NCBI GenBank assembly: GCA_029244465.1
Contig: JAQWQN010000140.1
Coordinates: forward strand, 1 to 26,057
Direction of reading: 5' to 3'
Source of the DNA: Pseudomonadales bacterium
GTDB lineage: Bacteria > Pseudomonadota > Gammaproteobacteria > Pseudomonadales > Azotimanducaceae
Length of the DNA: 26,057 bases
Shown: positions 1 to 7,545 of the stretch, in pieces
Layout: every line of letters starts with the position of its first letter
Numbering within the stretch: the stretch's first letter is position 1
Notes under the pieces: generated by a model
Databases searched by the model: none
Seen by the model: only the letters and a program-made list of their open reading frames with translations
Told to the model about the DNA's origin: nothing
Made by a program: the position numbers and the translations under genes

Positions 1-638
1 TCTGAGCTGCCACGCGCGAGCGACATTGCTCGCATAGGCCCCGAACTGTGATCATGGCTGTCGATCGATAAAACCTCGCCGAGTGTGTTCCCTGCGAGGT
101 TTGCGAGTTGCTCCGCCTTAGCGTGTGCATTTTTCCAGGCGGCGTCCCTGGCGGTACTCAGGAGCTTGCTCGGATCCGCGATCTCGAAACGAATACTGTC
201 TATTCGATTGCCACCCGAATCGACGGCTGCATCGATCGCCTCGCCAACCCGCGCGAGCTCTGTGATCCGTACGGTGACAAGATTATACGCTTGATAGCCT
301 CGCAAAGTGCGCTTGGCTAGGCTGTTGCTGTTTGGTTTGCGTTCGTGATTGTATTGGGCATGCAAAGAGATAGCCTGAGTTTGAATATCATGCTCGGCAA
401 TGTTTAACGCCATGAGCGCATTCAGGAGACTCCGCATCCGGTCACTGTTCTGAGCAAGTGCATCTTGTGCGGTCTTCGCTTCAGTCTCGACGCCGAGACT
501 GATCACTGCTGTATCCGGCGCTGTTGCAGTGTGGCCGATGCCACTTACCGAAATTTTGCGTTCGTTTCGGTCTTCTGCGCAGGCGGTGTTCGCGAGCGTG
601 AAAACGAGGGCTGCGCCGATAAGGGTTTTGACGATCAT
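1..638 (-). CDS. SIMPL domain (DUF541) periplasmic protein, 3'-truncated by window edge
   Basis: The minus strand is open from an ATG at 638 to the window edge, giving 212 residues with no stop. The N-terminus is a signal peptide with an ACA|E cleavage site near residue 21. The mature part begins RKISVSGIGHTATAPDTAVI, the hallmark start of SIMPL/DUF541 proteins (YggE and BP26 relatives), and continues with the family's long helical section (residues about 52-100) and the later ARDAAWKNAHAKAEQLANLA helix. SIMPL proteins are periplasmic or envelope proteins, some linked to oxidative-stress tolerance, with no settled biochemical function. An AGGA about 8 bases upstream supports the start. The gene lies 48 bp downstream of the RidA-family gene on the same strand and may be cotranscribed with it. 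The family assignment is firm; the C-terminus lies outside the window. Confidence 0.85.
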   Translation of the reverse strand, partial: MIVKTLIGAALVFTLANTACAEDRNERKISVSGIGHTATAPDTAVISLGVETEAKTAQDALAQNSDRMRSLLNALMALNIAEHDIQTQAISLHAQYNHERKPNSNSLAKRTLRGYQAYNLVTVRITELARVGEAIDAAVDSGGNRIDSIRFEIADPSKLLSTARDAAWKNAHAKAEQLANLAGNTLGEVLSIDSHDHSSGPMRAMSLARGSS

Positions 639-686
639 GTGGATTCCTACCTTGCGGCCCGGCTGCCGCGACGCATTATGAGAGAA

Positions 687-1160
687 CTAGAGTCTAATTT
701 TTACTTGTGCTTCGATTTCTACGGGTACGCCAAAGGGCAGCTCAGCCATGCCAACCGCAGATCGAGTGTGGGCACCGATATCGGGACCAAAAACCGCAAG
801 GATAAGATCCGAGCAGCCATTGATGACGGGTGGAATCGCGTTGAATCCAGGCGCCACGTTGACCATGCCAAAGACTTTTAACCACGCTTGCACGCGATCC
901 AGTGAACCGATGGCTTGATGTATTGAGGCGAACAGCCCCAGCGCGATCTTGCGCGCCGACTCATAGGCTTCTTCTGGTGATACGTCGGTACCGACCTTGC
1001 CGAGTGGTTTTGCCATAGACCCATCAAGTTCGGTGGGTACGTGACCTGATAAATAGAGAATCTGGCCGTCTATGCGTGCAAGATCGAAAGGTAAATGCGC
1101 AGTTTTCATTGGCGCAGGCAGGGTCAAACCCAGATCGTGAAATTTATCGTCAATACTCAT
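687..1160 (-). CDS. RidA/YjgF/UK114 family protein
   Basis: 157 residues, matching the longer (about 150 aa) RidA subgroup rather than the 128-aa E. coli RidA type. Recognisable blocks are the N-terminal GLTLPAP, LYLSGHVP near residue 36, GKVGTDVSPEEA near 54, VINGCSDLI near 112 and the C-terminal HTRSAVGMAELPFGVPVEIE. Arg133 aligns with the catalytic Arg105 of RidA, which binds the imine/enamine carboxylate, so hydrolytic deamination of reactive 2-aminoacrylate-like intermediates is possible; many homologues of this subgroup have no proven substrate. An AGGAG lies about 5 bases before the ATG at 1160. The SIMPL gene follows on the same strand. There is no signal peptide, so it is cytoplasmic. 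Confidence 0.9.
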   Translation of the reverse strand: MSIDDKFHDLGLTLPAPMKTAHLPFDLARIDGQILYLSGHVPTELDGSMAKPLGKVGTDVSPEEAYESARKIALGLFASIHQAIGSLDRVQAWLKVFGMVNVAPGFNAIPPVINGCSDLILAVFGPDIGAHTRSAVGMAELPFGVPVEIEAQVKIRL

Positions 1161-1384
1161 GCCTACTCCTCGTTTTGCCGCGACCTATGCGGCTCTAGCC
1201 TACGTGCTGAAAACGCGTGTGGCAAAAGAAAGTCGTTGTCTGTCCGGGTCGTGCGCTGTTTCACAGCAAAACTTGGATACCCGTCTACACTTAAGGCAGC
1301 ACTCGAAAAAGAACGAGTGGGTGGCTCGGATAGGCTGATCGAGTCGATGAATCGTGAGGTTTTGACTCGAGAGGAATACCGGGT

Positions 1385-2149
1385 ATGCAGGTTATGAACA
1401 GGTTTAGTACGGCATTGATTGGCGGTTTGATCGTGGCCATAAGCTCACTGCCCGCTGCGGCAGATACGCTGTTTGGCGTCTATGCAGGTGCTGGTGCTTG
1501 GCAGCAGGAATATGCCGGTGATATTCGGTCAACGATCACGACTGTGGACGTGGAAGAAGATCTGGGTATTGAAGACAAGAGCAACAACGTTCTCTACTTC
1601 GCCCTTGAACACGGCGTTCCCTTTTTGCCGAATGTTCGTGCGCAATATATACAAATGGAGGCCGATGGCCAAAACGTCCTTTCGCGAAGCATCGATTTTA
1701 ATGGTCAGACCTATGCGCTGTCCGACAATGTATCGACTGCGGTTGAATTGGATCAGGCAGATGCGCTTTTCTACTATCAAGTGCTCGATGGCGTGATCTC
1801 ACTCGACTTGGGTTTGTCGGTCTCAATGCTCGAAGGTCAAATTGATATCCAAAGCGTGACCGAAGGTACCAATGCGGAGTTTGATGAGGTCATCCCGATG
1901 CTCTATGTGGGCCTGCGTGCTGACCTACCTTCGACCGGACTTTGGGTCTCTGCCGAGGCGCAAGGTGCAAGCTACGAGGGCAATCGTTTAATGGAATACA
2001 CAGCGCTTATAGGTTACGAAAGTAAAGTGGGCTTAGGGTTTGAAGCTGGCTATCGTGCCGTGCAGTTCGAACTTAAAGAGTTTGAAAATGTGCAGAATGC
2101 CCAGATCGATATTAATGGCCCATACGCGGCGGTCAACTTCCACTTTTAG
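1385..2149 (+). CDS. Outer-membrane beta-barrel protein, TIGR04219-like
   Basis: 254 residues. A signal peptide (residues 1-26, ending LPAAAD) is followed by FGVYAGAGAWQQEYAGDIRS, typical of the TIGR04219 OMP family. Alternating hydrophobic/polar strands run to a C-terminal aromatic residue (VNFHF), the usual signal for insertion of an outer-membrane barrel by BamA. It is predicted to be a small barrel of unknown cargo or function. The ATG at 1385 is chosen because GAGGAA at 1371-1376 is correctly spaced; an ATG at 1394 is an alternative. It lies 115 bp upstream of glcD on the same strand, so it could be cotranscribed, but it has no known part in glycolate oxidation. The gap before it (1161-1384) shows no convincing gene or promoter. 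Confidence 0.85.
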   Translation: MQVMNRFSTALIGGLIVAISSLPAAADTLFGVYAGAGAWQQEYAGDIRSTITTVDVEEDLGIEDKSNNVLYFALEHGVPFLPNVRAQYIQMEADGQNVLSRSIDFNGQTYALSDNVSTAVELDQADALFYYQVLDGVISLDLGLSVSMLEGQIDIQSVTEGTNAEFDEVIPMLYVGLRADLPSTGLWVSAEAQGASYEGNRLMEYTALIGYESKVGLGFEAGYRAVQFELKEFENVQNAQIDINGPYAAVNFHF

Positions 2150-2264
2150 CGACACGTCTTGCCTAGGACGAGTTAGGCGACCCACGTCGGAGCGTGGTGA
2201 AGCGAACGTCTGAAACCGACGGATAGAGGACGTCTGTTGATCGCGCTTCAGGCATAATGTCGAG

Positions 2265-3734
2265 ATGACTGATTGGTCCTTCAACAAAAACTTAGTGCTT
2301 GAACTCCTACGTGGTGTCTTACCACAGGGGAACCTCATTACTGATCACGCAGGTCTGAGACCTTACGAGTGTGATGGACTCACCGCGATACGCGAACAAC
2401 CTTGGCTTGTGGCGCTGCCTGAGACTGAACAGCAGGTCGTGAGTATCGTTCGGATCTGCAACGAATATGGTGTCCCGATCGTGCCACGCGGAGCTGGTAC
2501 CGGTTTGTCGGGTGGCGCGCGACCCCATGAAGCGGGTGTGGTACTCGGGCTCTCAAAAATGAACCACATACTGGAGATTGACCCTGAAAATTCTGTCGCT
2601 CGGCTTGAGCCGGGTGTTAGGAATCTAGCAATATCTGAGGCTGCAGCAGAGTTTGGACTCTACTACGCCCCTGATCCTTCATCGCAAATCGCGTGCAGTA
2701 TCGGTGGTAACGTTGCCGAAAACTCTGGTGGCGTGCATTGCTTGAAGTATGGACTCACAGTACACAATGTTCTCGGTGTGCGTGTGGTGACCAGTGATGG
2801 CATAGTGCTGGAGATCGGTGGTGCTTGGTACGACGCCCCGGGACTGGATTTGTTGGCTGTCCTTTGCGGCTCTGAAGGTATGTTAGGGATCATTACAGAG
2901 ATCACGGTTGCGTTGTTGCCGCGCCCTGATTCTGTAGCAGTGATGTTGGCGGCATTTCGTAACTTTACTGATGCTGGCGTTGCTGTTGCTGAGGTGATCG
3001 GACGCGGCATCATTCCCGCTGGGATGGAGATGATGGATAAGTTAGCGGTGCAAGCCGCTGAACAATTTGCCAAAGCTGGGTATCCAGAAGATGCAGCTGC
3101 CATCCTGCTGATTGAACTAGACGGTACGGAATTGGAAGTCTCCGGTCTGACCGCCCAAGTAGATCGGATCGTGCGCACGGCAGGTGCTTATCACGTCGAC
3201 ATCGCGGAAAGTGCGCAAGAACAACTCAGACTCTGGAAGGGACGCAAATCCGCGTTCCCAGCTGTTGGTCGGCTAGCCCCAGATTATTATTGCATGGACG
3301 GGACGATACCGCGCCGCGAGCTTGGTCGTGTGCTGGCCGAGATTGCTGCTCTCTCTGAAACGTATGGTCTGCGTGTTGCGAACGTATTTCACGCCGGCGA
3401 CGGCAATCTTCACCCGCTGATCCTTTTCGACGCTAACGAGGCGGGAGACCTTGAAGCAGCTGAAGAAATGGGCGGCAAGATTCTCGAACTCTGTGTCCAA
3501 GTCGGTGGCACCGTCACAGGTGAACACGGTGTTGGCGTGGAGAAACTCAATCAGATGTGCGTGCAGTTTAATCCGACGGAGTTGGAACAGTTTTTTGCGC
3601 TTAAAGCCGCTTGGGACCCTAACGGGATCCTTAACCCGGGTAAAGGGATCCCGACCTTGACCCGCTGTGGAGAACTTGGCGGGATGCACGTTCGTCATGG
3701 CGAGTTACCGCTCCCAGAGCTGGAACGATTTTAG
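2265..3734 (+). CDS. glcD: Glycolate oxidase FAD-linked subunit GlcD
   Basis: 489 residues, close to the 499 of E. coli GlcD. The N-terminal FAD-binding PCMH domain carries PRGAGTGLSGG (residues 74-84) and the C-terminal FAD-linked oxidase domain carries HAGDGNLHP and GEHGVG, both characteristic of GlcD/lactate dehydrogenase-type flavoproteins. With GlcE and GlcF it oxidises glycolate to glyoxylate, passing electrons to the respiratory chain. It is the first gene of glcDEF; its TAG stop shares one base with the GTG start of glcE, indicating translational coupling. No GlcC-type regulator, GlcG or malate synthase gene is next to it. A CATAAT at 2253-2258 is a possible -10 element, but I see no good -35. 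D-lactate or another 2-hydroxyacid is a possible alternative substrate. Confidence 0.95.
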   Translation: MTDWSFNKNLVLELLRGVLPQGNLITDHAGLRPYECDGLTAIREQPWLVALPETEQQVVSIVRICNEYGVPIVPRGAGTGLSGGARPHEAGVVLGLSKMNHILEIDPENSVARLEPGVRNLAISEAAAEFGLYYAPDPSSQIACSIGGNVAENSGGVHCLKYGLTVHNVLGVRVVTSDGIVLEIGGAWYDAPGLDLLAVLCGSEGMLGIITEITVALLPRPDSVAVMLAAFRNFTDAGVAVAEVIGRGIIPAGMEMMDKLAVQAAEQFAKAGYPEDAAAILLIELDGTELEVSGLTAQVDRIVRTAGAYHVDIAESAQEQLRLWKGRKSAFPAVGRLAPDYYCMDGTIPRRELGRVLAEIAALSETYGLRVANVFHAGDGNLHPLILFDANEAGDLEAAEEMGGKILELCVQVGGTVTGEHGVGVEKLNQMCVQFNPTELEQFFALKAAWDPNGILNPGKGIPTLTRCGELGGMHVRHGELPLPELERF

Positions 3735-4801
3735 TGGATCAGACCGAATTGCTGAGAGAAGTTGTTGTGAGCGCATTAAGCGATGGCCGTCATTTGAAGG
3801 TCTGCGGGCAAGGTAGCAAGCGACATTACCTACCTGAAATCTCGGCTGAAATCTCGGCTGAAATGGTGAGTACCGTCGAACATACCGGCATAGTGGCGCT
3901 GGAACCCGAAGAGTTGGTGGTCACCGTGCGGGCTGGGACTCCGCTTAAAGTGCTTAGGCAGGAGCTTGCCCGAGGACGACAAATGTTAGGTGCGGAACCG
4001 CCTGAGTTTTCAGGTCTTGGCACCGTTGGAGGGGCATTGGGTTCTGGATTTTCTGGCCCAGGGAGACCTTGGCGAGGCTCACTGAGAGACTCAGTACTTG
4101 GCATTGAAGTCATTAATGGCAAAGGTGAACGGCTTAAATTCGGCGGCCAAGTCATGAAGAACGTTGCGGGTTATGATGTTTCACGTCTAAACGTTGGTGC
4201 GTTCGCAAATCTCGGTCTCATCCTCCAAGCTTCCTTGCGGTTGGTGCCACAGCCAGATCACTCGCGCACGCTGTGTTATGAGCTGGATGGCGAGGCTGCA
4301 CTAAGATTCTGTCGACAGGTTGCACAGCAGCCTTATCCGGTCACAGCAACATTTTGGCATGATGACAACTTAAGCATCAGATTGGAGGGTGCGGAGAGTG
4401 CGCTCGATGCTGCGGAAGCGCGTCTTGGTGGTCAGCGTGATGCGACTAATGGCCTCTGGTCGAGCATCCGCGATCAACGACATGTGGCATTTTCGGCGAT
4501 GGCAGAGAGTGGGGCGGTCAGAGTGATTTGCCCGCCAAATGCGCCAGCACCGGAAGGCCTCGATTGGTCATTCGAGTGGAATGGTGGGCTTCGCTGGATC
4601 TGGACGAACGCTTTATCTGTGAACATCGCTGAGTATGTCCACCGTGCTAATGGCTGGGCTTGGCAGTTGGGGTGTGAAGTCCCTATCGAATCGGGGCAGA
4701 AACAAATTATGCGCCGGATCAAGCAAGCGTTTGACCCGGGTGATGTCTTTCGATCCCCTCTGAATCTCTTGTCGAATTTGGATGGGTCGGATGCAGACTA
4801 A
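3734..4801 (+). CDS. glcE: Glycolate oxidase FAD-binding subunit GlcE
   Basis: 355 residues (E. coli GlcE has 350). It is a half-size FAD-binding protein: PEELVVTVRAGTPL near residue 57, the family signature GGQVMKNVAGYDVSRL near 137, and RPWRGSLRDSVLG just before it, all matching GlcE. It lacks the full GlcD catalytic domain, as expected for this subunit. It starts with GTG inside the TAGTG junction with glcD and overlaps glcF, so the three subunits are translationally coupled. A perfect 12-bp tandem repeat near the 5' end (3836-3859) gives a doubled EISA in the protein, probably a recent slippage duplication that keeps the frame. Confidence 0.95.
   Translation: MDQTELLREVVVSALSDGRHLKVCGQGSKRHYLPEISAEISAEMVSTVEHTGIVALEPEELVVTVRAGTPLKVLRQELARGRQMLGAEPPEFSGLGTVGGALGSGFSGPGRPWRGSLRDSVLGIEVINGKGERLKFGGQVMKNVAGYDVSRLNVGAFANLGLILQASLRLVPQPDHSRTLCYELDGEAALRFCRQVAQQPYPVTATFWHDDNLSIRLEGAESALDAAEARLGGQRDATNGLWSSIRDQRHVAFSAMAESGAVRVICPPNAPAPEGLDWSFEWNGGLRWIWTNALSVNIAEYVHRANGWAWQLGCEVPIESGQKQIMRRIKQAFDPGDVFRSPLNLLSNLDGSDAD
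3836..3859 (+). repeat. Perfect 12-bp tandem repeat inside glcE
   Basis: GAAATCTCGGCT occurs twice with no spacer and is followed by GAAATG, which starts a third partial copy. It encodes EISAEISAEM in a poorly conserved N-terminal stretch of GlcE, and the length is a multiple of three, so the frame is kept. Replication slippage is the simplest origin. Confidence 0.9.
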
Positions 4802-6017
4802 CTTTTCAGCAGAGCTTTTAGCGACAGATCGAGGACAGCGTGCAAACGAGATATTACGCAGTTGTGTGCACTGTGGGTTTTGCAACGCGACCTGTCCGAC
4901 TTACCAACTCACGGGTGATGAACTAGACGGTCCCAGAGGGCGTATCTACCTGATTCGCGATTTACTGGAAGAGGTTGGTGATTCTAAGCGCAGTCAAATG
5001 CATCTTGATCGCTGTCTCACTTGTCGTGCGTGTGAGACCACTTGTCCATCAGGGGTCGCTTACGGAGAGCTTGCTGAAATCGCTCGCAATAAACTGGGTC
5101 CGAGTCGTCGTGGGCTTAAGAATTGGTTGCGCGTGTTCGTACGATGGCTTGTTCCGAATGCCTCAAGATTACGTCAGATGGCGCAGCTTGGTAAAATGAC
5201 TCGACCGTTTATTCCTTATCGGTTCAAACAACATATTCCCCACCGGATTGGAATGGGGGTGACAGCTAATGAGCGGCATGCACGTAAAGTACTGTTGCTG
5301 AACGGCTGTGCTCAACAAGTTGCGACAGCGACCACGAATGAGCACTTCCTGAATCTGCTTGATGAGCAAGGTATTGGGGTTGAAATTGCGTCTCAGGAGG
5401 GGTGTTGTGGTGCTTTGGATCTACACCTTGGTGATGAATCTAGAGCGCTAGAACGAATACGGCAGAACGTCGATGCGTTAAGCGGTCATCTTGATACCTG
5501 CGAAGCCATTGTTTCTACCGCAAGTGGCTGTGGTGTCACGATTAAGGATTATGGGCGGTTGTTAGCCGACGATTTTGAGTACGCCGAAGCGGCGGCAATG
5601 GTTTCCGACGCAGCACTTGATGTTGTGGAATACGTAGAGCGCGCCTCGCTTGATTTGCATAAGCGTGACGATATTGACCGTGTCGCATGGCATGCGCCCT
5701 GTAGTTTACAACATGGCATGAAAATTACGGGGTCGGTCGAAAAGTGTCTCGTTGCTGTGGGATATGAATTAGTGCCAACTAAGGATCCGCACATTTGCTG
5801 TGGATCAGCGGGGAGCTATTCAATGCTTGAACCAAAGATGTCTGATGAGTTGGGACGCCGTAAGGTTGAAACTCTGTTGCAGCATGATCCAGAGATCATC
5901 GCAACCGCAAATGTTGGCTGCCAAGCTCACCTCGGCCATCGGACTGGCGTTCCTGTCGTCCATTGGCTGGAACTGCTGGCCTGTCCTAAACCTCCCGCTC
6001 AAGCTCGTCCAGGATAG
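4791..6017 (+). CDS. glcF: Glycolate oxidase iron-sulfur subunit GlcF
   Basis: 408 residues from the ATG at 4791. This start is preferred over an in-frame ATG at 4782 because the protein then begins MQT like E. coli GlcF. Two CxxCxxCxxxCP motifs bind [4Fe-4S] clusters (Cys25/28/31/35 in SCVHCGFCNATCP and Cys75/78/81/85 in CLTCRACETTCP). Two cysteine-rich CCG domains follow (EGCCGALDLHLGD and CCGSAGSYSM). The subunit carries electrons from the GlcD/GlcE flavins to membrane quinone. It overlaps the end of glcE and ends the operon. Its last 32 bp overlap the 3' end of the convergent yidD-TM2 gene. Confidence 0.95.
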   Translation: MQTNFSAELLATDRGQRANEILRSCVHCGFCNATCPTYQLTGDELDGPRGRIYLIRDLLEEVGDSKRSQMHLDRCLTCRACETTCPSGVAYGELAEIARNKLGPSRRGLKNWLRVFVRWLVPNASRLRQMAQLGKMTRPFIPYRFKQHIPHRIGMGVTANERHARKVLLLNGCAQQVATATTNEHFLNLLDEQGIGVEIASQEGCCGALDLHLGDESRALERIRQNVDALSGHLDTCEAIVSTASGCGVTIKDYGRLLADDFEYAEAAAMVSDAALDVVEYVERASLDLHKRDDIDRVAWHAPCSLQHGMKITGSVEKCLVAVGYELVPTKDPHICCGSAGSYSMLEPKMSDELGRRKVETLLQHDPEIIATANVGCQAHLGHRTGVPVVHWLELLACPKPPAQARPG

Positions 6018-6642
6018 ATTCTGCAAGGAGGTTGTTGTGATTGGCAACGACTGTCTGCGAACGGAATAATGCCATCAACTCGATTGCGAGTAGTGCTGCG
6101 ATCACAACCATGCCTAGGGTTGTGAACGCACTGAAGAGTAGGGCGATCCCTGCGATTAGGATGACAAGATTGATTGCCCCTCTTAGCCAATTGCCCAGGT
6201 ACATGTGGTGTAGCCCGGCGAGGAAGAACCAGTTCAAGACCGCATAAGTGTCGGGATCTTTCAGATCTGACTTGAACCGCTTGAAATAGTGGAGTCGATT
6301 TGCGTCCGTCAGCGCGCGGATTCTCACCCGTAACGCTTCCTCGTGGTCTGCGACATCTTCGCTGCGTAGCGTCAGTGCTTCTAACATGTTGTCTCCCCGG
6401 TAAGGATCGTTGAGTTTGCCCACTTGATCAGGGTTGATGCAGCGTCTAATTCGTTGCCAGCCCGCGTGACCGCCTCGCCACAGCCCATCTTCCTGTAGGG
6501 CTGTTTTTGTATAGTCGGAACAGGTCGGTGAAAAGTTGCACTCGACGCCAAAGAAATGTTTACCGCCACCGCGATCCCTGTAGGCGTCGATCAGGCGAAC
6601 GACCGGCTTGGCGAGCAGGTGTTTAGGCGCGATTCTCTGCAC
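5986..6642 (-). CDS. YidD domain fused to a TM2 membrane domain
   Basis: 218 residues. Residues about 8-75 are a YidD domain: FFGVECNFSPTCSDY with Cys35 and Cys41, then WQRIRRCINPD, the conserved features of the small membrane-protein insertion efficiency factor. Residues about 115-195 are a TM2-type domain: LNWFFLAGLHHMYLGNWLRG followed by two hydrophobic helices. Standalone YidD is about 70-90 aa and normally lies between rnpA and yidC, so both the fusion and the location are unusual. The start is a GTG at 6642, 12 bp after the DUF4177 stop; the ribosome site is weak, suggesting coupled translation. It is the last gene of the mrcB-side block. A role in membrane-protein insertion is inferred from the YidD domain only. 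Confidence 0.8.
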   Translation of the reverse strand: MQRIAPKHLLAKPVVRLIDAYRDRGGGKHFFGVECNFSPTCSDYTKTALQEDGLWRGGHAGWQRIRRCINPDQVGKLNDPYRGDNMLEALTLRSEDVADHEEALRVRIRALTDANRLHYFKRFKSDLKDPDTYAVLNWFFLAGLHHMYLGNWLRGAINLVILIAGIALLFSAFTTLGMVVIAALLAIELMALFRSQTVVANHNNLLAESILDELEREV

Positions 6643-6654
6643 GAGAACGGACGC

Positions 6655-6867
6655 TTACCGCGCCAATGTAACGATCACGGCTTCCCGGTTCCAAAAGAGC
6701 AAATAGCGTTTGTTCTCCAGGGTCTGAAAAACAAGCTGCCAACCGTCTGCAGCGTGCTCGTTGAGTTCAGCTTCTAGTCGTTTAAGCGGGACACCTGACG
6801 CGCCGAGAAAGATTGTGCCGCAGCCGCCTTCTGCAATGTGTAAGACCTTATATTCTGAAAATGCCAT
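6655..6867 (-). CDS. DUF4177 domain small protein
   Basis: 70 residues beginning MAFSEYKVLHI. The pattern of YKVLHI, then a helix RLEAELNEHAADGWQLV, then a strand with YLLFWNREAVIVTLAR matches the short DUF4177 fold (a helix ending in GW between strands). Function is unknown. The start at 6867 is favoured over an upstream in-frame ATG at 6951 because AAGGAG lies 6 bases before it; that site overlaps the stop codon of the preceding lipoprotein gene, which implies coupled translation. The next gene, the YidD-TM2 fusion, starts 12 bp downstream. Confidence 0.75.
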   Translation of the reverse strand: MAFSEYKVLHIAEGGCGTIFLGASGVPLKRLEAELNEHAADGWQLVFQTLENKRYLLFWNREAVIVTLAR

Positions 6868-6877
6868 CGTCTTCTCC

Positions 6878-7384
6878 TTATCCTCGAAATCTGCTAAACC
6901 GCCGCCTAATGCCTTGTGCTTCGGTTCTGTTGCCTTGTGCTTCGCGGACATCGGCGAACGTCAACCAGGCTTGTTGTTCTAGCGTCTCGTCACTTGAACT
7001 GAGGGCGATCGCTTTGCGTGCATGTTGTTCCGCGACGCTCAAGTTTCCGTCTAAAAGATGCGCAAGCGCAAGCTGGGCCCACAGCTCCGGGTTCCGAGGT
7101 GTGATACGGATAGCGCGTTCAAGATACGTGATCGCTGTCGCCTGATCGTTAGCCTCTAGTGAGTCATTCGCTTGAGCCAACAGTTCCACTGTTGCAGCAG
7201 AAGTGCTTGCTTGGTTAGTCGCATCTTCGGTGGCGATGGTTCTCTCAATAGGGGCGCGGTCACTAACCTCGGAAATTGGCGGTGCAACTGTATTGCTTGA
7301 GCAGCCGCCTAGAGCCAAAGACGCGAAAAACAAAAATACGAACGGAACAGTGAAGCGTTTGTTTTGTTTCTTGCGAGATAGCAT
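6878..7384 (-). CDS. TPR lipoprotein, candidate LpoP-type activator of PBP1b
   Basis: 168 residues from the ATG at 7384 (an in-frame ATG at 7435 would add 17 residues before the signal). A lipoprotein signal peptide (basic RKKQNKR, hydrophobic core, lipobox ALGGC with Cys28) is followed by a low-complexity Ser/Thr/Ala linker and then by TPR-like helices: ANDSLEANDQATAITYLERA, ITPRNPELWAQLALAHLLDG and LSVAEQHARKAIAL. In Pseudomonas aeruginosa the unrelated-to-LpoB lipoprotein LpoP, which contains TPRs, activates PBP1b. The position directly downstream of mrcB, the outer-membrane anchor and the TPRs make the same role likely here, but this is inference. The C-terminus carries a repeated EAQG. 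Confidence 0.75.
   Translation of the reverse strand: MLSRKKQNKRFTVPFVFLFFASLALGGCSSNTVAPPISEVSDRAPIERTIATEDATNQASTSAATVELLAQANDSLEANDQATAITYLERAIRITPRNPELWAQLALAHLLDGNLSVAEQHARKAIALSSSDETLEQQAWLTFADVREAQGNRTEAQGIRRRFSRFRG
6911..6944. repeat. Direct repeat of 13 bp at the lipoprotein gene 3' end
   Basis: GCCTTGTGCTTCG occurs at 6911-6923 and 6932-6944, 21 bp apart. It encodes the doubled EAQG at the C-terminus of the TPR lipoprotein. Seven-codon spacing suggests a small in-frame duplication that has since diverged between the copies. Confidence 0.8.
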
Positions 7385-7545
7385 GGTCTGCTCATCGTAC
7401 AGAAAGAAGCGAACTACCAACAGTCGGGACAGCACGAGCGAGCGGGTCGTGCGTATGAATTGGCATGGGTAAGCACCTGTGTGGCCGCGGCGATGATTGG
7501 TGACTATCAGTGTTCTAGAGAGTAGCTTTCACGTCAGTTAACACG

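Noticed and set aside
465..881. 138-codon plus-strand open frame across the SIMPL and RidA genes
   Set aside because: It runs antisense through two recognised genes and has no family resemblance.
1095..1397. 100-codon plus-strand open frame before the OMP gene
   Set aside because: Overlaps the RidA start and the OMP start, with no recognisable domain or ribosome site.
2161..2197. Two small hairpins (GCCTA/TAGGC and CCACG/CGTGG) between the OMP gene and glcD
   Set aside because: Stems are only 5 bp and no U-run follows; neither terminator nor riboswitch is supported.
2663..3178. 171-codon open frame on the minus strand inside glcD
   Set aside because: Low-complexity Ser/Thr/Pro/Ala shadow of a firmly identified gene on the other strand.
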